From Variovorax sp. SG517 (GTDB lineage Bacteria > Pseudomonadota > Gammaproteobacteria > Burkholderiales > Burkholderiaceae_C), in contig NZ_JABMJG010000005.1 of the NCBI RefSeq assembly GCF_013376045.1, forward strand, positions 70,080 through 134,079: a stretch of DNA of 64,000 bases, in the 5' to 3' direction. The notes beneath the pieces are model-generated. The model saw only the letters and a program-made list of their open reading frames with translations, was not told the origin of the DNA and made no database searches. The translations under genes were made by a program, and so were the position numbers. Below, piece by piece: positions 9,197 through 19,100 of this stretch (the stretch's first letter is position 1; each line of letters starts with the position of its first letter).

Positions 9197-10006
9197 TCAC
9201 GCCGCCCTGGGAGCACCCGCCAGCGTCACCTGCTGCGGAAACCCCACCCACACCGCCAGCGCCGAGTAGTTGTCCTGCGAATCATCGGCCTTGGCTTCAG
9301 CCGCGCGCCGGATCAGCGCCAGCCACTCCTCCGCGCTGTCGGCCAACTGCAGCGAACGTTCCATCACCTGCTGCGAGATCAGCTGCCACAACCCGTCGGT
9401 GCAAAGCAGGAAGGCATCGCCATCGGCCAGGCGCTGCGGCGCGGTGATCGTGGCCTCGGCCGTCGCACGCGCACCGAGTGCGCGGTACAGCAGGTTGGTC
9501 TTCACGAGCCGCTCGCCGCCGTTCTGATGGCTCGCAGCCGCATCGCCGGATCGCTCCGACAGGCTGTGATCCTCCGTGCGCTGCATCAGCGCACCGCGTC
9601 GGAACCAGTAGAGGCGGCTGTCGCCCACATGCGCCCAGCAGGCCTGGTTGGTGATGCGGTCGACGAAGAGCGACACGAAGGTCGCGCTCATGCGGCTTTG
9701 TTCGGTCAGCTCGCGCTGCTTCGCGAGGATGGCGTCGTTGGCCGCCTTCACGCAGCGCTGGATGTTGTCGGCGGCCAGCGAAGGAGCATCCACGAAGGCA
9801 TCGAGGGCAGTGTCGACCGCGATGCGCGAAGCCAGTTCGCCGCCTGCGTTGCCGCCCACGCCGTCGCTCACCACGAAGCAGCCGTTGCGCTCGTCGAGGT
9901 GGTAGCCGATGGCGTCCTGGTTGCCGCTGCGCTCGCCGACGCAGGAGAACTGCGAGGTGGAGATCGGTACTGCGAATGAAGAGGAAGAGCGTGTGGCTTC
10001 AAGCAC
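9197..10006 (-). CDS. pppA: PP2C-type Ser/Thr phosphatase of T6SS
   Basis: A 269-residue PP2C phosphatase. The metal-binding motifs are all present: SGNQDA near residue 30, DGVGG near 50, GDSRLY in the middle, CTDGLW and DNYSAL at the C-terminal end. In T6SS loci the PppA-type phosphatase removes the threonine phosphate placed on the FHA protein by the PpkA-type kinase, switching assembly off. It starts at a GTG that overlaps the end of tagH by 8 bases, so the two are coupled, and the kinase gene is ~11 kb away in the same locus. There is no signal peptide, so it should be cytoplasmic. Confidence 0.93.
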   Translation of the reverse strand: MLEATRSSSSFAVPISTSQFSCVGERSGNQDAIGYHLDERNGCFVVSDGVGGNAGGELASRIAVDTALDAFVDAPSLAADNIQRCVKAANDAILAKQRELTEQSRMSATFVSLFVDRITNQACWAHVGDSRLYWFRRGALMQRTEDHSLSERSGDAAASHQNGGERLVKTNLLYRALGARATAEATITAPQRLADGDAFLLCTDGLWQLISQQVMERSLQLADSAEEWLALIRRAAEAKADDSQDNYSALAVWVGFPQQVTLAGAPRAA

Positions 10007-12026
10007 GGCGCGCCTCCTTCAGCCGTTCCATCTCCTTGTCGTAGGCCTGCTGGAACGCGCGGCCGAAGACGGCCTGGAAGTCGTCCTCGACCGCCGCCGT
10101 GGTCTCGGTGTGCAGCTGCTGCAGCTGGCGCCACAGGCGGGCTTCGCGGCCGCCGGGCAGCAGCTTCTCGCCCAGGCTTCCATCGTGCGGAGTCTCGCGG
10201 CTGAGCGCGGCGGGGTCGAAGCGCTTGAGCAGCGTGAGCAGCGCGGCGCGCATGCCGGCGACCATGCCGAGCTGGTGCGACTGCAGGTCGCCGAGCGCGT
10301 CGTGCACGGCGGCCTCGGGCGGCAGGAAGCCGGGCATGCGCGCGCCGAACATCTGCATCAGCACGGCGCGGCCATTGGGCAGGATCTTGAACGGGTTGTT
10401 CTCCTCGTCCACGATCATCGTGATCTCGGCGCGCACCTCGCGCTTGAGCATGGCGCGCGAGGACAGCAGCTCGATCGTGCCGTCGGTGAAGGCGCGCATG
10501 ATGCGGCCGAGCCGCTGCATGGCCTCGATGTCCATCGGCTGCTGGCCGGCGACCTCGGGCACGCCGGCGCCTTCGAGGAAGGCCCTGAAGAGGGCTTCCG
10601 CTGACGACGATGAGGGTGCGATTGCCGCTGTGTCGGGCTGCGTCGCGGTCGGTGCTGCTGCTGCCGTCGTCGGTGCGGTCGATGCGACGGGCGCTGCTGC
10701 AACGGGGGGCGGCTCGGGCGCGGGCGGCGGCGCAGGAGGAGGGGGTGGCGGGGGAGGCGGCGGAGGAACCGGTGCGGGCGGAGGTGGTGCCTCCGCTCTC
10801 GGCGGCTCGACGACAGGCGCAGATGCGGGCGCAGGTGCAGGCACCGCGACCGGAGTCGGGGGACGGAACTGCGCCGCCACTTCGCGCGCATGGTTCGAGT
10901 GGCTGTACCCCTGCACCGCCGGCCTGTTGTTCTGCAGCAGTTCGACCGCCGGATGCGTGTCGCCAGGCAGCAGCGGATCGGTGTGCGCCAGCGCCGTGGG
11001 GCGCGGGTCGGAAAGAGGCGAATGCGCGCTCTCGTCGGAGGCGAAGAAGGACAGCGGGTCGACACCGCGCTTCAGCGCCATGTCCGACATGTCGTTGGCG
11101 GCGCCGGGGTTCAGTTCGGCGAGCGGGTCGACCGGGTTGCGGCGCGCCTGCGAGGGCAGCTCGAAGGGCTCGTGCGCCATCGGATCGGGCATCGGCTCGG
11201 GCGTGGTGTCGACGCGGCGCGGCGCGTTGGCGAGGATGGCGTCCCAGTCCGCGGCGGAAGGCATCTGCGACGAGGCCGTGCCCGGCCTCGGCTTCTGCGG
11301 CGGCTGCACCGCAGGAGGTGCTGGCGGCTGTTGGTACTGCTGCTGGAGGGGGAAGGGCGAGCCGAAGGCTTCGTTCGGTCCCGGCGTCGGTGTCGATGCC
11401 GGCGATGGTGCCGGCGCGAAAGCCGTCGGCGGCGGCATCGGCGGCGTTGCCTGCCGCGGCGATGGCATCGCGACCGTGGGTTGGGTGTCGCCGATGGGTA
11501 GCGCGCCTTCGCCGAACAGGTCGGAGAACACGTCGGACGAGCCGGAGGAAGGCAGCAGCGCATCGATGGGGCTGGCCGACATCGGCGCGGCCATTGGCGG
11601 CGGTGCGAACTGCGCGGGCGCTGGCGAAGGTACGGGTTCGGGTGCAAAGGCAGGAGGAGGCGCGTGCACGGGCATCGCGGCCATCGGCGGTGCGGCCGTC
11701 GGCGCGGCGCGCAATGCGCTCGAAGCTTCCAGCACATAGCTGCCGATCGCCACGCGGTCGCCATCGGCCACGCGCGCTTCCTGCTCGTGCGCGAGCGGGC
11801 GTCCGTTCACGCTGATCGGCAGCACGGCGCTCATGTTGCGCAGCACCGCCACGCCGTCGTCGTCATAGCGCACGGTGGCCTGCAGGCGCGAGATCTGGCG
11901 CTGCTCGTCGGGCAGCACGAGGTTGTTGTCGGGGCTGCGTCCGATCGTTCCTCCGGGGGCGGCAAGCAATGCCGAAGGGCCCGTGGCCACCGGCCTGCCC
12001 GCGTGTTCGATCACTGTCCAACGCAT
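9999..12026 (-). CDS. tagH: T6SS FHA-domain protein TagH
   Basis: 675 residues in three parts. Residues ~1-110 are a forkhead-associated domain (GRSPDNNLVLPD, then ISRLQATV and VNGRPL), which binds phosphothreonine. Residues ~115-470 are a very long low-complexity Pro/Ala linker, including a run of about a dozen prolines. Residues ~480-660 are the TagH C-terminal domain (ALFRAFLEGAGVPE ... DEENNPFKILPNG). The protein is the likely substrate and scaffold of the kinase/phosphatase pair. It begins 59 bases after the stop of the lipoprotein gene, which lies upstream on the same strand, and its end overlaps pppA. The linker is longer than usual for the family. Confidence 0.93.
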   Translation of the reverse strand: MRWTVIEHAGRPVATGPSALLAAPGGTIGRSPDNNLVLPDEQRQISRLQATVRYDDDGVAVLRNMSAVLPISVNGRPLAHEQEARVADGDRVAIGSYVLEASSALRAAPTAAPPMAAMPVHAPPPAFAPEPVPSPAPAQFAPPPMAAPMSASPIDALLPSSGSSDVFSDLFGEGALPIGDTQPTVAMPSPRQATPPMPPPTAFAPAPSPASTPTPGPNEAFGSPFPLQQQYQQPPAPPAVQPPQKPRPGTASSQMPSAADWDAILANAPRRVDTTPEPMPDPMAHEPFELPSQARRNPVDPLAELNPGAANDMSDMALKRGVDPLSFFASDESAHSPLSDPRPTALAHTDPLLPGDTHPAVELLQNNRPAVQGYSHSNHAREVAAQFRPPTPVAVPAPAPASAPVVEPPRAEAPPPPAPVPPPPPPPPPPPAPPPAPEPPPVAAAPVASTAPTTAAAAPTATQPDTAAIAPSSSSAEALFRAFLEGAGVPEVAGQQPMDIEAMQRLGRIMRAFTDGTIELLSSRAMLKREVRAEITMIVDEENNPFKILPNGRAVLMQMFGARMPGFLPPEAAVHDALGDLQSHQLGMVAGMRAALLTLLKRFDPAALSRETPHDGSLGEKLLPGGREARLWRQLQQLHTETTAAVEDDFQAVFGRAFQQAYDKEMERLKEARRA

Positions 12027-12084
12027 GGCTTCTCCGTGTTGGTCTTCCCGCGCCGCGGCGCCCGTGCGGCCGCGATGCTCTTCA

Positions 12085-12492
12085 TCAACGCTTCATTCGC
12101 TTGGCGGCCTCGAACGCGGGGCCCCACACCGGATGCTTGCGCTCCGCCACGTTGAGCTCGAAGGTCGGGAACGCGTCGAGGATCTTGCGGAATTGCAGGC
12201 GGCACTCGGGGATCTGGTTGGCCACGCAGTAGCTGAAGGCCTCGAGCTTCATCGCGTCGAGGCGCGTGGAAGGCTCCGCGGCCTCGAACACCGACACGCC
12301 GCCGCTCTTGAGCGTGCTGAGTGCCTTGGCATAGTCGCCTTCGTCATACGCCTGTTGCGCCTTCTCGAGCGTGGTGCGCGCCACTTGCTGGCTCAGTCGT
12401 TCGGGTTGGGGCGCTGGCTCCGGCGGCGGGGTGGTCGTGCAACCGGCGACGACCAAAAGAGCGAACGCCAGAGCAGGCAGACATGACTTCAA
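12085..12492 (-). CDS. T6SS-associated TPR lipoprotein (TssQ-like)
   Basis: A 135-residue lipoprotein with a classic lipobox (LLVVAGC, acylated Cys18), a Pro-rich spacer, and a helical repeat segment resembling TPR units (AQQAYDEGDYAKALSTLKSGG). The gene is divergent from tssJ and leads the tagH-pppA group. I recall small lipoproteins of this kind in T6SS loci of Burkholderiales under the name TssQ; that name is from memory and not certain. It should sit in the outer membrane facing the periplasm, possibly near TssJ. No catalytic motif is seen. Confidence 0.75.
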   Translation of the reverse strand: MKSCLPALAFALLVVAGCTTTPPPEPAPQPERLSQQVARTTLEKAQQAYDEGDYAKALSTLKSGGVSVFEAAEPSTRLDAMKLEAFSYCVANQIPECRLQFRKILDAFPTFELNVAERKHPVWGPAFEAAKRMKR

Positions 12493-12635
12493 TCTTCTCT
12501 CCTACCTTGCAGAAGCAATGAAAAGGCAATGCTTGGAATGGTGTGCCGCTTGATCGCGACACGGCATGCACGCGATGCGCCATCGTAAGGGCGCATGACT
12601 TCGATAATATAAGCCGCGAACCCCGGGAGATTCCA
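12493..12635. promoter_or_regulatory. divergent promoter region between lipoprotein gene and tssJ
   Basis: 143 bases separate two divergently transcribed T6SS operons, so promoters for both should lie here. On the + strand the AT-rich gataatat at about 12,603-12,610 is a plausible -10 for tssJ with its start 26 bases on. I cannot point to a convincing -35 or a known operator. Confidence 0.4.
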
Positions 12636-13154
12636 ATGCATCGACGAAGCTTGCTACAAGGCGCACTCGCAACCACACCGTTGTGGGCGGGCCTCATCAG
12701 CGGATGCGCATCGACGGCCAAGTCCATGCCCACGCCCTACGCCGTCACCATCAGGATCGACGAAGGCGTCAATCCCGACGGCCGGGGGCAGGCCGCTCCC
12801 ATCCTCGTCAAGGTCTTCGAATTGAAATCTTCCGGCAACTTCGAGACGGCAGACTACTTTGCATTACAGGACCGTGACAGAGAGACGCTGAGCACCGAAC
12901 TGGTCAATGCCGACCAGGCCATCATGCGCAGCGGCGAGGAGCGCGTGTTCAAGCGCGAGGCCGGTCTCGACTCGCGCGCCATCGGCATCATCGCGGGCTA
13001 TCGCAAGCTGGAGGCCGCTCGCTGGCGCATCGTGCTGCCGCTGAAGGAGCCCAAGCAGACGAACCTGTACAAGGTGTGGCAGTTCTCGCCGAGCGAGCAG
13101 GCCGTGCAGGTCGTCGTGCGCAAGGCGGGCATAGAGCTGCTACCAAGTCGTTAA
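12636..13154 (+). CDS. tssJ: T6SS outer-membrane lipoprotein TssJ
   Basis: 172 residues starting at the ATG at 12,636; a longer frame upstream would hide the signal peptide. The N-terminus MHRRSLLQ ... LISGCAS is a lipoprotein signal with Cys24 as the acylated residue; the Arg pair followed by SLL also looks Tat-like. The mature part (YAVTIRIDEGVNPDGRGQAAPILVKVFELK) is the TssJ/VasD transthyretin-like beta sandwich. TssJ anchors the TssLM membrane complex to the outer membrane by contact with the TssM C-terminus. tssK follows after a hairpin-containing 175-base gap. Confidence 0.95.
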   Translation: MHRRSLLQGALATTPLWAGLISGCASTAKSMPTPYAVTIRIDEGVNPDGRGQAAPILVKVFELKSSGNFETADYFALQDRDRETLSTELVNADQAIMRSGEERVFKREAGLDSRAIGIIAGYRKLEAARWRIVLPLKEPKQTNLYKVWQFSPSEQAVQVVVRKAGIELLPSR

Positions 13155-13158
13155 CTTT

Positions 13159-13193
13159 GCACTGAAGGTACTCAATGACTAGTACCAAAGTGC
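13159..13193 (+). other. stem-loop between tssJ and tssK
   Basis: Just after the tssJ stop the sequence forms a two-part stem: GCACT-gaa-GGTACT, an 8-base loop, then AGTACC-aa-AGTGC. All 11 pairs are Watson-Crick, with a small asymmetric internal loop (gaa/aa). It is followed by gaaaaat rather than a T run, so it is not a standard terminator. It could be an mRNA processing or stability element setting different levels of TssJ and TssK, or an operator for tssK. Confidence 0.6.
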
Positions 13194-13329
13194 GAAAAAT
13201 TCATAAGCGAAATGCGGTGCAAAACGTAAGACGCGACGTGTAGCATCGAGAGCAAAACAAGTGGACCGGGAGGCCGCTAATCAGCGCATCTCCCGCTTCG
13301 GCGTGAGCACTCCCCAGGAGGTCTTTTTG

Positions 13330-14706
13330 GTGACAGTTCGCAATTCGGGCGCTGCAAAGAACGGCGCCCATCCGCAGGCATTGGCGAATCGCGTTGTGTG
13401 GTCCGAGGGCATGTACCTGCGCCCCCAGCACTTCCAGCAAATGGAACGCTATGTCGAGCAGTACGTGACCCGGCGCACCGCGGGTCTGCAAGGCGCCTAC
13501 TGGGGCTGGCTGCACCTGGACATCGACCGCGACGCGTATGCCCTGGGCCGTGTGTCGCTGCTCGGCGGCGCGGGCGTGATGCCCGACGGCACGCCCTTCT
13601 CGTTCGGCGCGGAAGACGCACCGCTTCCTTATGAAGTACCGAGCGATCTCACCGACGAACTCATCGTTCTCGCGCTCCCGTTGCGCAGGCCCGGCAGCGA
13701 GGAAGTCATCTTCTCGGAAGACGAGGGCTCCGCTGCGCGCTTCGGCGTGATCGAGCGCGAAGTGAACGACGGCAATGCCGTCGCGCTCGGCCCGGCAGTG
13801 CTGCAGCTCGCCGCGCCGCGCCTGCGGCTCGCGCGCGCTTCTTCCCTTACCGCCGAATGGCAGGCGATTGGCGCGGTTCGCGTGATCGAGCGGCGCACCG
13901 ACCACAAGCTGGTGGTGGACGCCAACTACATTCCGCCGGTGCTCGATGCTTCCGCGCACGCCATGCTGCGCAGCATGATCGCGGAGCTGCACGGCCTGCT
14001 CACGCAGCGCTCCGAAGCTCTGGCCTCGCGCCTCTCGCAACCGGGGCGCGGCGGCGTGAGCGAAGTCTCCGACTTCCTGCTGCTCGAACTGGTCAACCGC
14101 TATCTCGCGCTCACCTGGCATGCGCAGCAGGCGGTGCAGGTGCACCCGGAAGAGCTCTTCGTCGACTGGCTCAAGCTGGCCTGCCACCTGGCCACGCACA
14201 CCTCGCCCACGCGCCGTCCGGTGCTGTGGCCGATCTACGACCACGACAACCTCAACGAGTGCATCCGCCCGCTGCTCGAAGAGCTTCGGCGATCGCTGTC
14301 GGCCGTGCTCGAGCAGAGCGCGATCGCCATCGAACTGGAGGAGCGCAGCCACGGCGTGCGCGTGGGCCGCATGCCCGACCCGGTGCTGGTGCGCAACGCC
14401 GGCTTCGTGCTCGCGGTGCATGCCGACCTGCCGGCCGACGCCATTCAGCAGCGCTTCCCCACGCAGGTGAAGATCGGCTCGGTCGAGCGCATCCGCGACC
14501 TCGTGCAGCTGCAGCTGCCGGGCGTGGTGGTGCGTCCGCTGCCGGTTGCGCCGCGGCAGATTCCGTACAACGCGGGCTATCACTACTTCGAACTCGACAA
14601 AAGCGGCGACATGTGGCGCCAGCTCGAGAAATCGGGCGGCGTGGCAATGCACCTGGCCGGTGACTTTCCCGGTCTGGCCATGGAGTTCTGGGCCATCCGT
14701 CCGTGA
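13330..14706 (+). CDS. tssK: T6SS baseplate protein TssK
   Basis: 458 residues if started at the GTG at 13,330, which has an AGGAGG site seven bases upstream; an in-frame start at 13,261 lacks one. The early motif VVWSEGMYLRPQHFQQMERY is the hallmark of TssK (ImpJ/VasE). The protein is a baseplate adaptor that joins the TssFGE wedge to the cytoplasmic part of TssLM. It is followed after 8 bases by tssL in the same operon. Length and content are normal for the family. Confidence 0.96.
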   Translation: MTVRNSGAAKNGAHPQALANRVVWSEGMYLRPQHFQQMERYVEQYVTRRTAGLQGAYWGWLHLDIDRDAYALGRVSLLGGAGVMPDGTPFSFGAEDAPLPYEVPSDLTDELIVLALPLRRPGSEEVIFSEDEGSAARFGVIEREVNDGNAVALGPAVLQLAAPRLRLARASSLTAEWQAIGAVRVIERRTDHKLVVDANYIPPVLDASAHAMLRSMIAELHGLLTQRSEALASRLSQPGRGGVSEVSDFLLLELVNRYLALTWHAQQAVQVHPEELFVDWLKLACHLATHTSPTRRPVLWPIYDHDNLNECIRPLLEELRRSLSAVLEQSAIAIELEERSHGVRVGRMPDPVLVRNAGFVLAVHADLPADAIQQRFPTQVKIGSVERIRDLVQLQLPGVVVRPLPVAPRQIPYNAGYHYFELDKSGDMWRQLEKSGGVAMHLAGDFPGLAMEFWAIRP

Positions 14707-14714
14707 GGGACTCT

Positions 14715-16103
14715 ATGAACGGTGTCAACGACATGGCCGTCGGCCCGGGAGGCTTCGTGCCGCCGAATCCGGGTGGCGGCAACGCCGATGCGGGCGGCAT
14801 GCCCGCGGCACAGCGCGGACTCGGTGCGCAACCCGACTCCTTCACCGCCTGGCATGACGCGCGGCGTCCGCATGCGGGCGACACGGCGCTGGCCGGCAAC
14901 AACCCGCTGGTGGCCGCGGCCAATCCGCTGCTCGACCTGATTCCGCAGATCCGCGCCACCGGCCACCATCCCGCGCCTTCTCAGTTGCGCGAGCACCTCG
15001 TCGACGAGGTCCGCCGTTTCGAGACGCGCGCGCAGCAGGCGGGCATTGCGCCCGAGGTGATCATCGGTGCGCGCTACTGCCTGTGCACCGCGGTCGACGA
15101 GGCCGCGGCGCTCACGCCCTGGGGCGGCAGCATCTGGTCGTCGCAGAGCCTGCTGGTGATGTTCCACAACGAGACCTGGGGCGGGGAGAAGTTCTTCCAG
15201 CTCCTGTCGCGCCTGGTGCAGAACCCGCAGCAGCACCTGCACCTGATCGAGCTCATCTACTTCTGCCTGGCGATGGGCTTCGAAGGGCGCTTCCGCGTCA
15301 TCGACAACGGCCGTTCGCAGCTGGAGACGCTCAAGCAGCGGCTGCTGCAGATCATCCGGCAGGCACGCGGCGAGATCCCGGTGCCGCTGTCGCCGCACTG
15401 GCAGGACGGCAGCGCACCGGTGCGCCGCGCGCGCAACTGGCTGCCCGTGTGGGCGGTGGGTGCGGTGGCGGCGGTGCTGCTCGTGGCCGTGTTCGCGTTC
15501 CTCACCTTCAATCTCGCGGGCCATTCCGACGGCGCCTTCGCGGCCGTCAACGCGGTGCGCCTGCCGCAGGCCGAACGCGCGGTCGTCATGCCGGCGCCGG
15601 TGCCGCGCCTGCAGCGTTTCCTCGAGCCCGAGATCCGCGAAGGCCTGCTGACCGTGCGCGACGAGGCTGATCGCAGTGTCGTGGTGCTGCGCGGCGACGG
15701 CCTCTTCGCCTCGGGCTCCGACCGCGTGCTCGACCGCTATGCGCCGGTGCTGGTGCGCGTGGCCGACGCGCTCAATTCCGTCGAAGGCAACGTGCTGGTC
15801 AGCGGCTTCAGCGACGACCAGCCGATCCGCAGCGTGCGCTTTCCCTCCAATTGGCAACTCTCCCAGGCCCGCGCCGACGCGGTGAAGAAGATGATCGCAG
15901 CGCGCATTGCGCGGCCGGAGCGCCTGCGCGCCGAAGGCCGCGGTGACGCCGACCCGCTCGTGCCCAACGACTCCCCGGCCAATCGCGCGCGCAACCGGCG
16001 CGTCGAAGTGACGCTGCTGGTGGCGCCGGGCGCAACCGCGCCCGTGGCCGCCGCTGCGCCCGTCGCACCCGCTCCCGCACGTCAGCCCGGAGGCAACCGC
16101 TGA
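14715..16103 (+). CDS. tssL: T6SS inner-membrane protein TssL with OmpA domain
   Basis: 462 residues from the ATG at 14,715 (gaggga ribosome site overlapping the tssK stop). After a Gly/Pro-rich lead come the DotU domain (about residues 70-240, with ARYCLCTAVDEAA and WGGEKFFQLL), one transmembrane segment (about 245-270), and a C-terminal OmpA-like peptidoglycan-binding domain (FSDDQPIRS ... NRARNRRVEVTLL). TssL with a fused OmpA domain anchors the membrane complex to the cell wall. The TGA overlaps the ATG of tssM (tgATG). Confidence 0.96.
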   Translation: MNGVNDMAVGPGGFVPPNPGGGNADAGGMPAAQRGLGAQPDSFTAWHDARRPHAGDTALAGNNPLVAAANPLLDLIPQIRATGHHPAPSQLREHLVDEVRRFETRAQQAGIAPEVIIGARYCLCTAVDEAAALTPWGGSIWSSQSLLVMFHNETWGGEKFFQLLSRLVQNPQQHLHLIELIYFCLAMGFEGRFRVIDNGRSQLETLKQRLLQIIRQARGEIPVPLSPHWQDGSAPVRRARNWLPVWAVGAVAAVLLVAVFAFLTFNLAGHSDGAFAAVNAVRLPQAERAVVMPAPVPRLQRFLEPEIREGLLTVRDEADRSVVVLRGDGLFASGSDRVLDRYAPVLVRVADALNSVEGNVLVSGFSDDQPIRSVRFPSNWQLSQARADAVKKMIAARIARPERLRAEGRGDADPLVPNDSPANRARNRRVEVTLLVAPGATAPVAAAAPVAPAPARQPGGNR

Positions 16104-19100
16104 TGCTGCGCGCCATCTTCCGTTTTCTCATCAGCCGCGACCTCTGGGTCTTCCTGGGCCTGGTCGCGCTCGCCTTCCTGATCTGGGTGATCGGTCCGGC
16201 CATCGCCGTGGGCCGCTATCGCCCGCTCGAGGACGAGATCGTGCGCATCGTGGTCATCGTGCTGATGTTCGCGATCTGGATCGTGCGCGTCATCTACCGC
16301 AAGTGGCGCGAGCGCCGGCTCAACGCGCAGCTGCTCAACCAGCTGCGCACGCCTTCCAAGAGCGAGAAGGAGGCCAAGCCCGAGGACGCGCCCGAGATCA
16401 AGGAGCTGCAAAGCGGCTTCACCGACGCCACGAACATCCTGAAGAACATGCGCTTCGGCGCTGATGCCGACGGCAAGCCCGCAAGCCGCTTCTCGCTGTT
16501 CGACCGCCAGTACCTCTACCAGCTGCCCTGGTACATCTTCATCGGCGCGCCGGGCTCGGGCAAGACCACCGCGCTGGTCAACTCCGATCTCGACTTCCCG
16601 CTGGCCGACCAGCTCGGCAAGGCCGCAGTGCGCGGCATTGGCGGCACGCGCAACTGCGACTGGTGGTTCACCAACGAGGCAGTGCTGATCGACACGGCCG
16701 GGCGCTACACCACGCACGAGAGCAACCGCGAAACCGACGAGAGCGAGTGGAAAGGCTTCATCGAGCTCCTGAAGAAGTTCCGCCCTCGCCAGCCGATCAA
16801 CGGCGCGATCCTCACCATCAGCATTGCCGACCTGCCGCTGGCCGACGACGCCCAGCGCGCGCGCCACGCGATGGCGCTGCGCAAGCGGCTGCTGGAGCTG
16901 CGCAACGACCTGGGCATCGACTTCCCGGTGTACGTGCTCGTCACCAAGACCGACCTGCTGGCCGGCTTCAACGAGTACTTCGGCTCGCTGGGCCGCACCG
17001 AGCGGCAGCAGGTGTGGGGCTTCACCTTCCCGATCCAGGGCAACCCGGCGAACAAGAAGGCCGGCAAGGGCGCGGCTGCGCCCGTGGGCGGCGACCTGCG
17101 CGAGCGCTTCCACCAGGAATACAAGCTGCTGCACCAGCGCCTGGACGAGCGCCTGCCCGAGCTGCTGGCGGCCGAGTCTGACCCGATGCGCCGCGCGCAG
17201 GCCTACCTGCTGCCGCAGCAGTTCGCGAGCTTCGAGGACATCCTCGGCACCTTCCTGGCCGACGTGTTCAACCCGTCGAAGTTCGAGGCCGCATCGATGC
17301 TGCGCGGCGTGTACTTCACCAGCGGCACGCAGGAAGGCACGGCCTTCGACCGCGTGATGGGCGCCATCAAGCGCTACCTGCAGGTCAACGCGCCGCCGGC
17401 GCCGCCGCCGGGCCCGGGCAAGAGCTACTTCCTGAAGGAGCTGCTGCAGCAGGTGATCTTCCGCGACGCGGGCGTGGCCGGCACCAACCTGCGCTGGTAC
17501 CGCCGCAAGCGGGCCATCGACATCGCGGGCTACAGCGTGATCGGCGTGTTGCTGGTGCTGTTCCTCGGCGCCTGCGTGAACAGCTGGCGCAACAACAAGG
17601 ACTACGTGGCCGAGGTCGACGCCAACGCCAAGGCCTTCAACAAGGCCGCGGCGCGCGGCGAGCTGCCCACGGTGGTCGACACCAGCGGCGACATCGCCAG
17701 CTCGCTGCTCGTGCTCGACAAGCTGCGCGACCTGCCGAAGTCCAGCCACTTCGACATTGCCGATCCGCCCACCTCCTACCGCTTCGGCCTCTACCAGGGC
17801 GAGAAGCTGCAGGCGGCCACCGACGGCGTCTACCAGCGCGCGCTCGAAACCGTGCTGCTGCCGCAGGCCGCGCAGCGCGTGGAGCAGTCGCTGCGCGAAG
17901 CCGCGAAGAACGACGCCGAATACAGCTACGAGGCGCTCAAGGCCTACCTCATGCTGTACGACGCCGAGCGCTACGACGCCGACTTCCTGCAGGCGTGGCT
18001 CCTCACCGACGTCGATCGCAAGATCGGCGCCTCGCTCACCCGCGAGCAGCGTGCCAACCTCGAGTCGCACCTGAAGGCGCTGTTCGCCGGCCGCGTGGTG
18101 GCCTCGCCCTTCGCCAAGGACGACAGGCTCATCACGCAGACGCGCGAGCGCCTGGCCGGCGTGCCGCTGGCGCAGCGCTCGTACGCGCGGCTGCGCCGCA
18201 TCCTGCTGCAGACCAGTCCGCCCAACGCCTTCACCATCGCAGAGGCGGGCGGCGCCGAGTCGGCGCTGGTCATCCGGCGCGCGAGCGGCAGGCCGCTGAC
18301 CGACGGAATTCCCACGCTCTTCACCTACCGCGGCTACTGGGACATCTTCGACAAGCGCATGGCCGAGACCGCGCTCTCGCTCGAGCAGGAAGACCGCTGG
18401 GTGTTGCAGATCCGCGCGCCCGGCATCGCCGACATCACCTCGCGCGAGCTGCTGCTGCGCGAGGTGCGCCGGCTCTACCTCACCGACTACATCAAGGTGT
18501 GGGACGACTACCTCGTCGACATCCGCCTGGCCGACAGCCGCTCGCTGCTGCAGAGCATCCAGATGACGCGCGTGCTTTCCACCGCCGAGTCGCCGATGTC
18601 GCGCATCATCCGCGGCGCCGCGCGCGAGACCGACCTGCTGCGCAACCACGACGAGGCCGCGCGCAGCCTGCTCGACCAGGCGCAGAACCGCGTGCAGAGC
18701 ACGCGAGAGCGCATCGAGCAGCTCATCGGACAGCCCGACGGCAGCCAGCGCCGCAACACGCGCCTGGACCGCCCCGAGTCGCTGGTGGACAACCACTTCG
18801 AGCCGCTGCGCCGCATGGTCACCGCGCCCAAGCAGGGCGGGCAGGCGCCCATCGACGCGACGGCCGCGCTCATCAACGAGCTCTACAACTTCCTCACCGC
18901 CACCGACACCGCGCTGCGCAGCGGCAACATCCCGCCGACCAGCGACGCCGTCACCAAGGTGCAGGCCGAGGCGGGGCGCCTGCCGGTGCCGTTCCAGGGC
19001 ATGCTGAACGACCTGTCCGCCACCGCGTCGTCGAAGGCGGCGGCGGTGACGCGGCAGAACATCGGGCAGAGCGCGGCGGCGAGCATCGGCTCGTTCTGCA

